From an uncultured Acidobacteriota bacterium (GTDB lineage: Bacteria > Acidobacteriota > Terriglobia > Bryobacterales > Bryobacteraceae), in NCBI GenBank assembly GCA_902825945.1, contig CADECY010000024.1, positions 1 through 64,000 on the forward strand: a DNA stretch of 64,000 bases, in the 5' to 3' direction. Shown one piece after another: positions 55,797-64,000 of the stretch. Position 1 is the stretch's first letter. Every line of letters starts with the position of its first letter. The notes beneath the pieces are model-generated. The model searched no databases and was not told where the DNA came from. It saw nothing but the letters and a program-made list of their open reading frames with translations. The position numbers and the translations under genes were made by a program.

Positions 55797-57446
55797 TCAG
55801 CCCGCGTGCATCAAATGCCCCGCCGCGGCGGCCCGGGATCCGCTCCTCTTTTCCCTCTGCTTGATCGCCGCCCCGATGAACGCCTTGAACAGCGGATGCG
55901 GTTCGAGCGGTTTCGACTTGAACTCGGGATGGAATTGGCAGCCGAGGAACCATGGGTGATCGGCGATCTCACAGATCTCGACGTAGACTCCGTCCGGAGT
56001 CTGGCCCGTCAGCCGGAGACCGTTCGAAGTCAGCACCTTCTCGAACTCGCGATTGAATTCGTAGCGGTGCCGGTGGCGCTCGCTGATGAGAGGCATTCCA
56101 TGGTATGCTTCGCGCGCGAAGCTGCCTTCGGCGAGCTGACACGCATAGGCGCCCAGCCGCATCGTCCCGCCAAGCTCGTCCACACCCTTCAACTCGCGCA
56201 GCTTGTAGATCACGCGCGAGGCCGGATCAGGATTGAACTCGGTTGAATCGGCGCCCTCGAGTCCGCACACGTTGCGCGCGTACTCGATGACCAGCGTCTG
56301 CATGCCGAGGCAGATCCCGAAGTAGGGCACCTTCGATTCGCGGGCGTAGCGGATCGCGTGAAGCATCCCTTCGATACCGCGCTTGCCGAATCCGCCGGGA
56401 ACCAGAATGCCATCGAACCGGTCGAGAAATCGCTGACAGGATGGCCAACTCAGTTCCTCGGCCTCGATCCAGGTCAGGTTCACCTTGCGATGATGGGCGA
56501 TTCCGCCGTGCAGCAGCGCTTCCTTCAGGCTCTTGTAGGAATCCTGGTATTCGACGTACTTGCCGACCACGCCGATTTCCACGGTTCCGGCCGGATTCTT
56601 CATCCGGCGCAACATTTCGGTCCAGCGCGTGAGATTGCGCTCACCGGCCGGCTGATGGAATGACCGGAGGATGATCTCATCCACCTTCTGTTCGGCGAAC
56701 TCGATCGGGATCTCGTAGACGGATTCGACGTCGAGCGCGGCGATCACCGCGTCGGGCTCCACGTCGCAAAACAGCGCGATCTTCTCCTTCAGTTCCTTCG
56801 AAAGCTCTTTCTCCGACCGGCAGACGAGCATGTCGGGCTGGATACCGATCGCGCGCAGTTCCTTGACACTGTGCTGGGTGGGCTTGGTCTTGAGCTCTTG
56901 CGCCGCGGCGATCCAAGGGACCAGCGTCACGTGGACGAAGTAGGTATTCTCGCGGCCGAGTTCATGCCGCAACTGGCGGATGGCTTCGAGAAACGGCAGC
57001 GATTCGATGTCGCCCACGGTTCCGCCGATCTCGACGATCACGACATCGACATCGTTGGCCACTCGCCGCGCCGCCGCCTTGATCTCGTTGGTGACGTGCG
57101 GAATCACCTGCACGGTCTTGCCGAGGTAGTCGCCGCGGCGTTCGCGCGCGATGATCTGTTCGTAGAGACGGCCCGACGTCAGGTTGTTTGCCTGCGTGAG
57201 CGGTGCGTGCGTGAACCGTTCGTAGTGGCCGAGATCGAGATCGGTCTCGGCGCCGTCGTCGGTCACGAAAACCTCGCCGTGTTGGAACGGGCTCATCGTG
57301 CCCGGGTCGACATTCAGATAAGGATCGAACTTCTGGAGCGTGACGCGCAGTCCCCGGCTCTCGAGCAGACAGCCGATCGACGCCGCCGCGATGCCCTTTC
57401 CCAGGGAACTCACCACGCCGCCGGTGACGAAGATGTACTTTGCCAT
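55797..57446 (-). CDS. pyrG: CTP synthase
   Basis: 549 residues. N-terminal synthetase domain begins [20 protein letters not shown] with the P-loop-like [30 protein letters not shown] is the UTP/CTP-sensing block; the glutaminase domain carries [18 protein letters not shown] with the nucleophile Cys. It makes CTP from UTP, ATP and glutamine in the cytoplasm. Four bases after kdsB, so the two are one operon (CMP-Kdo synthesis needs CTP). Confidence 0.97.
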   Translation of the reverse strand: MAKYIFVTGGVVSSLGKGIAAASIGCLLESRGLRVTLQKFDPYLNVDPGTMSPFQHGEVFVTDDGAETDLDLGHYERFTHAPLTQANNLTSGRLYEQIIARERRGDYLGKTVQVIPHVTNEIKAAARRVANDVDVVIVEIGGTVGDIESLPFLEAIRQLRHELGRENTYFVHVTLVPWIAAAQELKTKPTQHSVKELRAIGIQPDMLVCRSEKELSKELKEKIALFCDVEPDAVIAALDVESVYEIPIEFAEQKVDEIILRSFHQPAGERNLTRWTEMLRRMKNPAGTVEIGVVGKYVEYQDSYKSLKEALLHGGIAHHRKVNLTWIEAEELSWPSCQRFLDRFDGILVPGGFGKRGIEGMLHAIRYARESKVPYFGICLGMQTLVIEYARNVCGLEGADSTEFNPDPASRVIYKLRELKGVDELGGTMRLGAYACQLAEGSFAREAYHGMPLISERHRHRYEFNREFEKVLTSNGLRLTGQTPDGVYVEICEIADHPWFLGCQFHPEFKSKPLEPHPLFKAFIGAAIKQREKRSGSRAAAAGHLMHAG

Positions 57447-57449
57447 TCG

Positions 57450-58190
57450 TTATTTCAGAACCTGATGTTGTAACTCGAAAAGCGCGGAGACGCGTTCGAG
57501 ATCCTCGGGGGTATCGACCCCGAGCGACTCGTAGTCCGTCTCGGCCACGCGAATCGAAAATCCATTCTCGAGAGCCCGCATCTGCTCGAGGCATTCCACT
57601 TTTTCGAGGGGCCCCACCGGGAGCCGGGAATAGCCGAGCAGGAAATCGCGCCGGTACACGTACAGGCCGATATGTTTGTAGTAGACGGCGCCGCCCGCGC
57701 GATCGTACGGGATCGGACAGCGCGAAAAGCAGATCGCGATACCACGCAGATTGGTGACCACCTTGACGACGTTCGGATTGGTGATCTCGTCGAAGTGCTC
57801 GATCCTTTTGCAAAGCGTGCTCATGGGTGCATCGCCATCGAGCAGCGCTTGCACTGCCGTGTCGATCGCCGCCGGATCGATGACCGGTTCGTCGCCCTGA
57901 ATGTTGACCACCACGTCAGCGTCTTCCGCCGCCGCGGCTTCCGCCACGCGATCGGTACCCGAAGGATGATCGGCGCGGGTAATTTTCACGAGCGCTCCGA
58001 AATCGCGCGCCACGGTGGCAATGCGCTCGTCATCGGTCGCGATCAGGATGCGCCCGAGCGTTTTTGTCCGCCGCGCCCGCTCGAAAACATGTTGCAGAAT
58101 CGGCTTGCCGTGAAGAGGGGCGAGTGCCTTGCCGGGGAAACGAGAGGACTGGTACCGGGCTGGAATCACGCCCAGAACTTTGGCGGGCAC
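57450..58190 (-). CDS. kdsB: 3-deoxy-manno-octulosonate cytidylyltransferase
   Basis: 246 residues with a GTG start at 58190. It activates Kdo as CMP-Kdo for lipopolysaccharide. N-terminal VLGVIPARYQSSRFPGKALA (nucleotide-sugar transferase loop), TRADHPSGTDRVAEAAAAED and NIQGDEPVIDPAAID are hallmarks. Located just before pyrG, which supplies its CTP. Its presence indicates a Kdo-containing outer membrane, i.e. a diderm organism. Confidence 0.97.
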   Translation of the reverse strand: MPAKVLGVIPARYQSSRFPGKALAPLHGKPILQHVFERARRTKTLGRILIATDDERIATVARDFGALVKITRADHPSGTDRVAEAAAAEDADVVVNIQGDEPVIDPAAIDTAVQALLDGDAPMSTLCKRIEHFDEITNPNVVKVVTNLRGIAICFSRCPIPYDRAGGAVYYKHIGLYVYRRDFLLGYSRLPVGPLEKVECLEQMRALENGFSIRVAETDYESLGVDTPEDLERVSALFELQHQVLK

Positions 58191-58221
58191 AATCGATCAT
58201 ACCATGGAAAAAATCGCGTGT

Positions 58222-58227
58222 TATACT
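58222..58227 (+). promoter_or_regulatory. Possible -10 box (TATACT) of the first vWA gene
   Basis: TATACT (5 of 6 to consensus) lies 32 bases before the vWA gene start, in the 68-base gap to the divergent kdsB. No good -35 is found. GGAGG at 58245-58249 is the ribosome site. Confidence 0.3.
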
Positions 58228-58258
58228 GAGGCCAGTTCCGGACTGGAGGCGCGTTTCG

Positions 58259-59236
58259 ATGCTGCGTAGGACCTTCACTTTCACTGCAATCCCGGGCCTG
58301 TTGGGCACGGCTCTGAGCGCCGAGGACAAGGCGCAGGTCGCGATCGAGCCCAGGCGCACCAAACCGCCGGCGGAGGGCCTGAAAGAGGCTCGAACTCCGA
58401 ACATCCGCATCGATACGCAGTTGGTGCAGATCAACGTGACGGTCACGACGCCCCTCAATCAAGTGGTCACCGGGATGGAGAAGGAGCAGTTCCGGCTGTT
58501 CGAGGACAAGCTCGAGCAGAAGATCGTCTCGTTCGCCCAGGAAGAGGCTCCTCTGTCGATCGGCTTGGTCTTCGACATCAGCGGCAGCATGGGCAGCAAG
58601 CTTTCGAAGTCCCGTCAGGCGGCCGCGCAGTTCTTCAAGACGGCGAACCCCAAGGACGAATTCTTCCTGGTGCAGTTCAACGAGGCTCCGGAACTGATGG
58701 TCCCCTGGACGACCAACACCGAGGAGATCCAGAATCGGATGGCCTTTACACAGGCCAAGGGGCGGACGGCACTGCTCGACGGACTCTACCTGGCGATGAA
58801 CCAGATGAAGAAGGCGAGCAACCCGAGGAAGGCCGTGCTGATCCTTTCCGACGGCGGCGACAACTCGAGCCGCTACACGGAAGCAGAAATCAAGAACCAG
58901 GTGCGCGAAGCGGACGTCCAAATCTATGCGATGGGGATTTTCGAGTCGATGCGATCCGGCCGGAGCGCCGAGGAAGCGCTGGGACCCGGGCTGTTGAGCG
59001 AACTCGCTGAACAGACGGGCGGCCGGCACTTCCCGGTGGACAACGTCAATGAACTCCCGGACATCGCCGCGAAGATCGGCATCGAGCTGCGCAGCCAGTA
59101 CATCCTCGGCTACTCACCCACCAACCCTCAGAAGGACGGCAAGTATCGTAGAGTGGAAGTAAAGCTGGTGCAGCCGCGCGGCCTGCCGCCGTTGCGAGCC
59201 TACTACCGGACTGGATACTATGCCCCTTCTCAATAA
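58259..59236 (+). CDS. VWFA-domain secreted protein (acidobacterial type)
   Basis: 325 residues from ATG 58259 (GGAGG nine bases upstream). N-terminal leader MLRRTFTFTAIPGLLGTALS, then TQLVQINVTVTTPLNQVVTG and KEQFRLFEDKLEQ, the family opening. vWA domain with MIDAS residues FDISGSMGS (D-x-S-G-S), GRTALLDGLYL and LILSDGGDNSS. It closes with SQYILGYSPTNPQKDGKYRR and GLPPLRAYYRTGYYAP. These proteins are common in Acidobacteria and presumably bind protein partners on the cell surface; the ligand is unknown. The next vWA gene overlaps by 17 bases. Confidence 0.87.
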   Translation: MLRRTFTFTAIPGLLGTALSAEDKAQVAIEPRRTKPPAEGLKEARTPNIRIDTQLVQINVTVTTPLNQVVTGMEKEQFRLFEDKLEQKIVSFAQEEAPLSIGLVFDISGSMGSKLSKSRQAAAQFFKTANPKDEFFLVQFNEAPELMVPWTTNTEEIQNRMAFTQAKGRTALLDGLYLAMNQMKKASNPRKAVLILSDGGDNSSRYTEAEIKNQVREADVQIYAMGIFESMRSGRSAEEALGPGLLSELAEQTGGRHFPVDNVNELPDIAAKIGIELRSQYILGYSPTNPQKDGKYRRVEVKLVQPRGLPPLRAYYRTGYYAPSQ

Positions 59237-60185
59237 GACAGCGCTTCTCGCTTCTTTCGCCTTGGCCGCGCCCCTGCTTGCGCAGGAGCCGCAGGGTGAT
59301 CCTGTTTTCAGCACCGGCGTCCGCCTGGTGCAGCTTCACGCCACCGTCATCGACGGGAAGGGCAAACTCGTCATCAACCTGCCGCAGAGCGCGTTCACCG
59401 TTCTCGAGAACGGTAAGCCGCAGCCGCTCAAGCTGTTCCGGCGTGAGGACGTAGCCGTCTCGATGGGTCTCATCATCGACAACAGCGGCAGCATGCGCGA
59501 CAAGCGCGCCAAGGTGAATCAGGCCGCGCTCGCGCTCGTGAAGGCTTCCAACAAAGAAGACGAGGTCTTCATCGTCAACTTCAATGACGAGGCCTACCTC
59601 GATCGCCCGTTCACCAACGACATCCGCAAGATGGAAGAAGCGCTCACCAAGATCGATTCACGCGGCGGCACCGCCATGCGCGACGCCGTGACGATGTCGA
59701 TCGACTACATCAAGGAAAAGGCCAAGCGCGACAAGAAGGTCCTGCTCGTGGTGACCGACGGCGACGACAACACCAGCGCCGCCACCAACACGATGGAGAA
59801 GCTGGTCGAGAAAGCGCAGCAAAGCGAGATCCTGGTCTACACGATCGGCCTGCTCACCGAAGAGGAGCGCGGCAAGGCCAAACGTGCCACCCGCGCGCTC
59901 AACGCACTCGCGGCGGCCACGGGCGGCATCGCCTACTTCCCCAAAGCAGTGGACGACGTCGAACAACTCGCCGTCCAAGTGGCGCACGAGATTCGCAACC
60001 AGTACACGATGAGCTATTCGCCGCTCGAAGCGTCGCTCGATGGCAGCTATCGGCGCATCCAGGTGGTGGCGAAGGGCCCTGGAAAGCTGACCGTCCGCAC
60101 CCGCTCGGGCTACTATGCAACGCCCGACCAACAGGCGCCGAAACAGAAATCCGCCGCGCCCTCGGCGAACTCTCTGCTCCCGTAG
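59220..60185 (+). CDS. Second VWFA-domain secreted protein
   Basis: 321 residues, signal peptide MPLLNKTALLASFALAAPLLA. Same layout as its neighbour: GVRLVQLHATVIDGKGKLV, AFTVLENGKPQPL, then MIDAS motifs IDNSGSMRD, GGTAMRDAVTMSID and VVTDGDDNTS, closing with NQYTMSYSPLEASLDGSYRR and TRSGYYATPD. The overlap with the upstream gene and the shared domain order show tandem duplication followed by divergence. The short 67-residue gene starts right after its stop. Confidence 0.87.
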   Translation: MPLLNKTALLASFALAAPLLAQEPQGDPVFSTGVRLVQLHATVIDGKGKLVINLPQSAFTVLENGKPQPLKLFRREDVAVSMGLIIDNSGSMRDKRAKVNQAALALVKASNKEDEVFIVNFNDEAYLDRPFTNDIRKMEEALTKIDSRGGTAMRDAVTMSIDYIKEKAKRDKKVLLVVTDGDDNTSAATNTMEKLVEKAQQSEILVYTIGLLTEEERGKAKRATRALNALAAATGGIAYFPKAVDDVEQLAVQVAHEIRNQYTMSYSPLEASLDGSYRRIQVVAKGPGKLTVRTRSGYYATPDQQAPKQKSAAPSANSLLP

Positions 60186-60389
60186 ATGCTCGGGCTTCTC
60201 TGGCAGGCGTCAAAGGGCTATCGGCTCACTCCGTGGCGAAGTCCGTACCTGCGGTGGCGGATCGAAACCTACTGGGGCCTGCATGCCGATGACATCGGCC
60301 GCACCGATTTCTTCCGGTTCCTATGGCGCCATCGTGGCGAGATGTTCCGCTTCGCGAAATGGGCGGACCGGATGCGCCAGCGTCACTGA
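60186..60389 (+). CDS. 67-residue basic hypothetical protein
   Basis: Starts in the next base after the second vWA stop (TAGATG). It is rich in Trp, Arg and Tyr: SPYLRWRIETYWGLHADDIG and DFFRFLWRHRGEMFRFAKWA, ending RMRQRH. No membrane segment or known domain; amphipathic helices are likely. Good coding pattern and direct coupling to the vWA pair argue that it is real and works with them. Family unknown to me. Confidence 0.6.
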   Translation: MLGLLWQASKGYRLTPWRSPYLRWRIETYWGLHADDIGRTDFFRFLWRHRGEMFRFAKWADRMRQRH

Positions 60390-60397
60390 AGCAACGG

Positions 60398-62236
60398 CTA
60401 CTGCCGGATCGTCATCCCGTTCAGCCCTTCCCCGCCCGCCGGAAGCGCGGCCTCCCCGGGCTTGAATCCGTTGACTTCGAGGACGTAGGCGACAACGTTC
60501 GCGTAGGTCTCCACGGGTAGTGAGGCGGGCGCCGCTGGCGGCATCGTGCTCTTCGACTTCTCGTAGAGCGCGCCCACGGTCTTTCCGTGCCACTTGGACT
60601 TGAAGTATTCACCACCGAGCGGCGTGCCGAAGGTCCCGTTGGTCAGCGTCGATCCGTGGCAGACCGCGCAGTAGGAGTCGTACGCCTTCTTGCCGTCAGC
60701 AACCTGCTTCGCCGTAAATTGGGGTGGCGCGCCCGAGTTCCCGGCGGACGCCGTGGGAGCCGGTGCGGTGGGCTGGGCCTGCGTGGTTCGCCGAGGCTCC
60801 TCGACGGCATTCGGATCGCCCTCGCCCTCGTAGGTGAACGCGAGGATCGCGCCCTTGTCTGCCATGTTCGACGTGACGCCGCCATCGCGCGACTCGGCAA
60901 GTCCATCGGGATCGGTCGCAACATAGATCGTCTTCCCATCCGGACTGACAGCAGTGTCTCGATACCGGTTCTCCGACTGGAAGTAGCGGCTCATGTGGCC
61001 AGCGGCCTTCTTCCTGTTCGCGGCGAGCGGCAACACGTAGAGCGAGCCGCGCTTGAGCGTCGTGATCAGCAGGACATGGTCCCAACCGGGAATTCCGTTC
61101 TTCGCGCCATAGTATTCGACACCCGAGATTCCAACCGTCGGCCAGCAGATGTAGTTGACGCCCTTGCAGGCCGGATCTTCGAAATTGAAACCCGTGGGAA
61201 CGGTGAACAGGGTCGCGACCGGCTCGATCATCGGCTTGGTAAACGCGGACTCTGGCTCACGCGGCACCGAGGGATGGATCGCGAGATCGCTGAACCGGAG
61301 TTCCGAACACGGCGTCTTCGCCTCGGCCCAGCGCGCGAATTGGTACGCCTTGTTGTCCTTCATGCCCGCGACGTGTGGCCAGCCATAGTTGCCGCCCTTG
61401 CGCAGGAGGTTGATCTCATCGTCGGTCTTCGGTCCGTGCTCGGCCGCGTAGAGCTCGCCGCCAGGGCCGAAGTCGATACCCTGGACATTGCGGTGGCCAT
61501 AGGTGAAGACATGGCTCACGGTTCCGCCGAGCTTCGGATTGTCCCTGGGAATCGAGCCGTCGGTGTTGAGCCGAAGTGACTTGCCTTCGTACGCCGCGTA
61601 GTCCTTGCTGGCGATCTCCTGGGAGGTGGGCAGGCGCTGCGCGAGGATCGGATTGCAGAAGTTGCCGAGTTGGTTGTTCCCTTGATCGCCGATCGTCAGA
61701 TAGAGCCTGCCATCGGGGCCTAGCTTGAGGCGCATTCCGTTGTGGTCGTTCCCGGCCGGGAGTCCGGTGATGACGTCGGTGCGGTTGCCGAGAGTCTGCG
61801 CGGTGGGATCGTAGGTCAGCCGCACGATCTTGCCATAGAGGTTACGATACGGGCTCGCCGGATCGGACACGCGAGCATCGGCTGGCTTGGACTTGTCGAC
61901 GTAGGTGTAAGCGGCGTAGACAGTGTTGTTGCCGGCGAGCGCCAAACCGAGCAGTCCATCCTGACCGCCGGGCGCGGAGACTTCATCGATCGTGATTGCC
62001 ACCTTCCGCTCGCCGGTTGCCGGATTCACGCGGGTGATCCGCTTGCCGGTCCGCTCGGTGACCCAGAGCATCTGATCCGCGCCCCAGGTGATCTCCCAAG
62101 GTCCGGCGAGTCCGGAGACTACTGAAGACTTGCGGAACTTCTTGGTGCCCCGCTTGGCCGTTTCCGGGCCGTCCTGCGCGAATACGATGGCGAGAAAAAG
62201 GGCGGGCAGCGCGGCCCCGAGTGCGAAACGCTTCAT
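60398..62236 (-). CDS. PQQ-type sugar dehydrogenase-like propeller with C-terminal cytochrome c
   Basis: 612 residues from ATG 62236 (an upstream GTG/ATG would add residues unlike a signal). Leader MKRFALGAALPALFLAIVFA. Residues about 40-480 form a six-bladed propeller of the glucose/sorbosone dehydrogenase family (GLAGPWEITWGADQMLWVTE, GNDHNGMRLKLGPDGRLYLT, FTYGHRNVQGIDFGPGGELY and EHGPKTDDEINLLRKGGNYG). After a Thr/Pro/Ala linker comes a cytochrome c domain with YCAVCHGS (CxxCH), a likely distal Met in MPPAAPASLP. It oxidises sugars in the periplasm and can pass electrons to its own heme. Divergent from the third TonB receptor. Confidence 0.87.
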   Translation of the reverse strand: MKRFALGAALPALFLAIVFAQDGPETAKRGTKKFRKSSVVSGLAGPWEITWGADQMLWVTERTGKRITRVNPATGERKVAITIDEVSAPGGQDGLLGLALAGNNTVYAAYTYVDKSKPADARVSDPASPYRNLYGKIVRLTYDPTAQTLGNRTDVITGLPAGNDHNGMRLKLGPDGRLYLTIGDQGNNQLGNFCNPILAQRLPTSQEIASKDYAAYEGKSLRLNTDGSIPRDNPKLGGTVSHVFTYGHRNVQGIDFGPGGELYAAEHGPKTDDEINLLRKGGNYGWPHVAGMKDNKAYQFARWAEAKTPCSELRFSDLAIHPSVPREPESAFTKPMIEPVATLFTVPTGFNFEDPACKGVNYICWPTVGISGVEYYGAKNGIPGWDHVLLITTLKRGSLYVLPLAANRKKAAGHMSRYFQSENRYRDTAVSPDGKTIYVATDPDGLAESRDGGVTSNMADKGAILAFTYEGEGDPNAVEEPRRTTQAQPTAPAPTASAGNSGAPPQFTAKQVADGKKAYDSYCAVCHGSTLTNGTFGTPLGGEYFKSKWHGKTVGALYEKSKSTMPPAAPASLPVETYANVVAYVLEVNGFKPGEAALPAGGEGLNGMTIRQ

Positions 62237-62310
62237 CACAACGAGGGTAGCATCCGGGCCCCGCACCAGAAAAACACTGAACGAATCGTAGCCGCGCGGA
62301 ATCTTCTCTT

Positions 62311-64000
62311 ATGGCCCGATTTCTCGCCGCGGCATCGATCGCACTGGCGGCCGTCGCGGCGCAAGCGCCGGCAGCGAGCGAGCTTCGAATTGAAGCAAAG
62401 GATGCGTCCGGAGCTGGAGTCCAGGCTGTGGGCCTGCTTGAAAACCTCGGCACCGGATTCCGGCACTCGTTTCGCACGGACGCGCGTGGCTGGCACACGA
62501 TCGGTGGCCTCGCGCAAGGGACCTATCGCGTCCGGCTGTCGAAAGAAGGCTTTGCCACTCACACCGCGTTGATCGACCTCTCCGCATCACAGTCTGTCGC
62601 TCACCCGGTGACGATGGCCGTCGGATCGTCCTCATACACGGTTTCGGTGGTGAGCGCGACTCCGCTCGCCGGGCTCGATCGCGAACTCGGCGAGATTCCC
62701 GCGCCGGTCCAAACCGCGACTGATCGCGATCTCGAAGGGACGGGCGCGCTCGATCTTTCCGCGCTTCTGAATCGCCGGCTGAGCAATGTGTACTTGAGCG
62801 AGATCCAGGGCAACCCGATGCAGGCGGATTTGAACTATCGCGGCTTCACGGCCTCGCCACTGCTCGGCACGCCACAAGGAATCTCCGTCTACATGGATGG
62901 TGTCCGCTTGAATCAGCCGTTCGGTGACGTCGTGAGCTGGGACCTGATTCCACGAAGCGTGATCGCGGAGATGGCGATGATTCCCGGCTCGAACCCGCTG
63001 TTCGGACTCAACACGCTCGGCGGAGCACTCTCGGTGAGAACCAAGGACGGCCTCAGTCATCCGGGCAGTTCGATCCGTGTGAGCGGAGGCAGCTTTGGAC
63101 GCAAGTTGGCCGATCTCGAACACGGCGGATCGTCTGGCAGCTTGAATTGGTTCCTGGCGAGCAGTCTCTTCTTCGAAGATGGCTGGCGGGAGACATCTCC
63201 GTCGAACGTGCGGCAGTTCTTCGGGAAGATGGGATCGCAGCGCGAGCGGACTTCGGTCAACCTGACACTCGCCTACGCGAACAATGCGCTGATCGGGAAC
63301 GCGCTGCAAGAGGAGCGCCTGCTCCGCCGCACCTACAGCAGCGTTTACACCAAGCCCGACGTGACGGCGCACCGCGCTCCGTTCCTCAACCTGACGGCGC
63401 GCCGGAACGTGTCGAGCGCTCTGTCGATTTCGGGCAACGCCTACTTCCGCCACATCCGGACGCGGGCCCTGAACGGCGACATCAATGAGGAATCGCTCGA
63501 CCAGTCGCTCTATCAGCCCAGCGCCGGCGAGCGCGCCGCACTAGCCGCGGCCGGCTTCACCGGATTCCCAACAGCGGGTGAAAGCGCCGCCAATACGCCG
63601 TTTCCGAAGTGGCGCTGCATTGCCAACGTTCTGTTGCGCGACGAGCCCTCCGAGAAATGCAACGCGCTGCTGAATCGATTCGCCTCCCAGCAGCGCAACT
63701 ACGGGTTGTCCGGACAGGCAACCTACGCCGCCCGCGCGGGATCCTGGCGCAGCCAATTGACCGTGGGCGCGGCATACGATGGCAATAGCATCGGGTTTAC
63801 ACAGTCGAGCGAGCTCGGATATCTGAATCCCGACCGCAGCGTAACCCCTTTGGGCGCGTTCGGTGACGGCGTTACCGGAGGCGAAGCTGACGGCGAACCG
63901 TTCGACACGCGCGTGGACCTCGCAGGCCGCATTCACAACAGCAGTCTCTTCGCCACGGGTACGCTGACCCCAGGCGGCCGCTTTCATCTCACTCTGTCGG
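62311..64000 (+). CDS. TonB-dependent receptor-like protein (5' part)
   Basis: 563 codons visible, continuing past the right edge. Signal peptide [19 protein letters not shown]. Carboxypeptidase-regulatory-like domain at about 22-110 ([35 protein letters not shown]), then a TonB plug ([57 protein letters not shown]) and the first part of the barrel. This plug is closer to classical TonB receptors than those of the other two. The neighbouring sugar dehydrogenase suggests sugar or PQQ uptake, but that is only context. Confidence 0.88.
   Translation, partial: MARFLAAASIALAAVAAQAPAASELRIEAKDASGAGVQAVGLLENLGTGFRHSFRTDARGWHTIGGLAQGTYRVRLSKEGFATHTALIDLSASQSVAHPVTMAVGSSSYTVSVVSATPLAGLDRELGEIPAPVQTATDRDLEGTGALDLSALLNRRLSNVYLSEIQGNPMQADLNYRGFTASPLLGTPQGISVYMDGVRLNQPFGDVVSWDLIPRSVIAEMAMIPGSNPLFGLNTLGGALSVRTKDGLSHPGSSIRVSGGSFGRKLADLEHGGSSGSLNWFLASSLFFEDGWRETSPSNVRQFFGKMGSQRERTSVNLTLAYANNALIGNALQEERLLRRTYSSVYTKPDVTAHRAPFLNLTARRNVSSALSISGNAYFRHIRTRALNGDINEESLDQSLYQPSAGERAALAAAGFTGFPTAGESAANTPFPKWRCIANVLLRDEPSEKCNALLNRFASQQRNYGLSGQATYAARAGSWRSQLTVGAAYDGNSIGFTQSSELGYLNPDRSVTPLGAFGDGVTGGEADGEPFDTRVDLAGRIHNSSLFATGTLTPGGRFHLTLS

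Overview
The window looks like chromosome of a GC-rich member of Acidobacteriota, most likely the Solibacter/Bryobacter group (Bryobacterales). No rRNA is present, so this rests on gene content: giant TonB-receptor-like proteins that start with a carboxypeptidase-regulatory-like domain, several planctomycete/acidobacterial 'PSCyt/PSD' gene sets (DUF1549/1553, DUF1592/1588/1585, DUF1552, DUF1501), acidobacterial-type secreted von Willebrand A proteins, and many exported sugar-active enzymes carrying Tat-like tags. I see no tRNA, CRISPR array, insertion sequence or phage gene.

Layout. 1-4.2 kb (minus): the 5' part of a membrane pyrophosphatase, then aroA with a small sensor-less histidine kinase. 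4.2-10.2 kb: a membrane-anchored GH113-like hydrolase, then a tightly packed minus-strand operon of an exported DegT-type aminotransferase, a gluconate-dehydrogenase-subunit-3-like protein, a GMC oxidoreductase and a sugar isomerase/epimerase-like protein; the set fits periplasmic sugar oxidation. 10.3 kb: a 63-residue peptide with a double-glycine-type leader pattern. 11-18.3 kb: a frameshifted tannase/feruloyl esterase, a DUF1592-type cytochrome with its DUF1552 partner, and a frameshifted mannonate-dehydratase-like gene. 18.3-27.2 kb: VOC protein, neutral-ceramidase-like protein, TonB receptor, GNAT acetyltransferase and a secreted repeat protein that converges on a bidirectional terminator.

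27.4-29 kb holds what I read as a decayed tripartite toxin-antitoxin-chaperone (TAC) locus: an MqsR-like toxin broken by an in-frame TGA, an MqsA-like antitoxin lacking one zinc-site Cys, and a SecB-like chaperone broken by several frameshifts. 29-36 kb: a PSD/PPC/WD40-cytochrome operon (minus), a secreted propeller-like protein and a Uma2-nuclease relic.

36.3-44.8 kb is the housekeeping core: two cupins, apt-ispE-prs-rplY-pth-rpsF-rpsR-rplI, a FabG-like reductase and a HEAT/SEC-C protein. 44.9-52.2 kb: a DUF1501/DUF1549-1553 pair divergent from a second large TonB receptor. 52.5-58.2 kb (minus): moeZ-like, CysO-like sulfur carrier, JAMM peptidase and cysM-like genes, which make a protein-thiocarboxylate cysteine pathway, then SnoaL-like, pyrG and kdsB. 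58.2-60.4 kb: two vWA proteins and a 67-residue companion. 60.4-64 kb: a PQQ-sugar-dehydrogenase/cytochrome fusion divergent from a third TonB receptor cut by the window end.

Together the genes describe a plant-polymer and sugar-scavenging soil bacterium with much extracytoplasmic oxidation chemistry. Recognisable gene decay is confined to accessory loci, while the housekeeping genes read cleanly.
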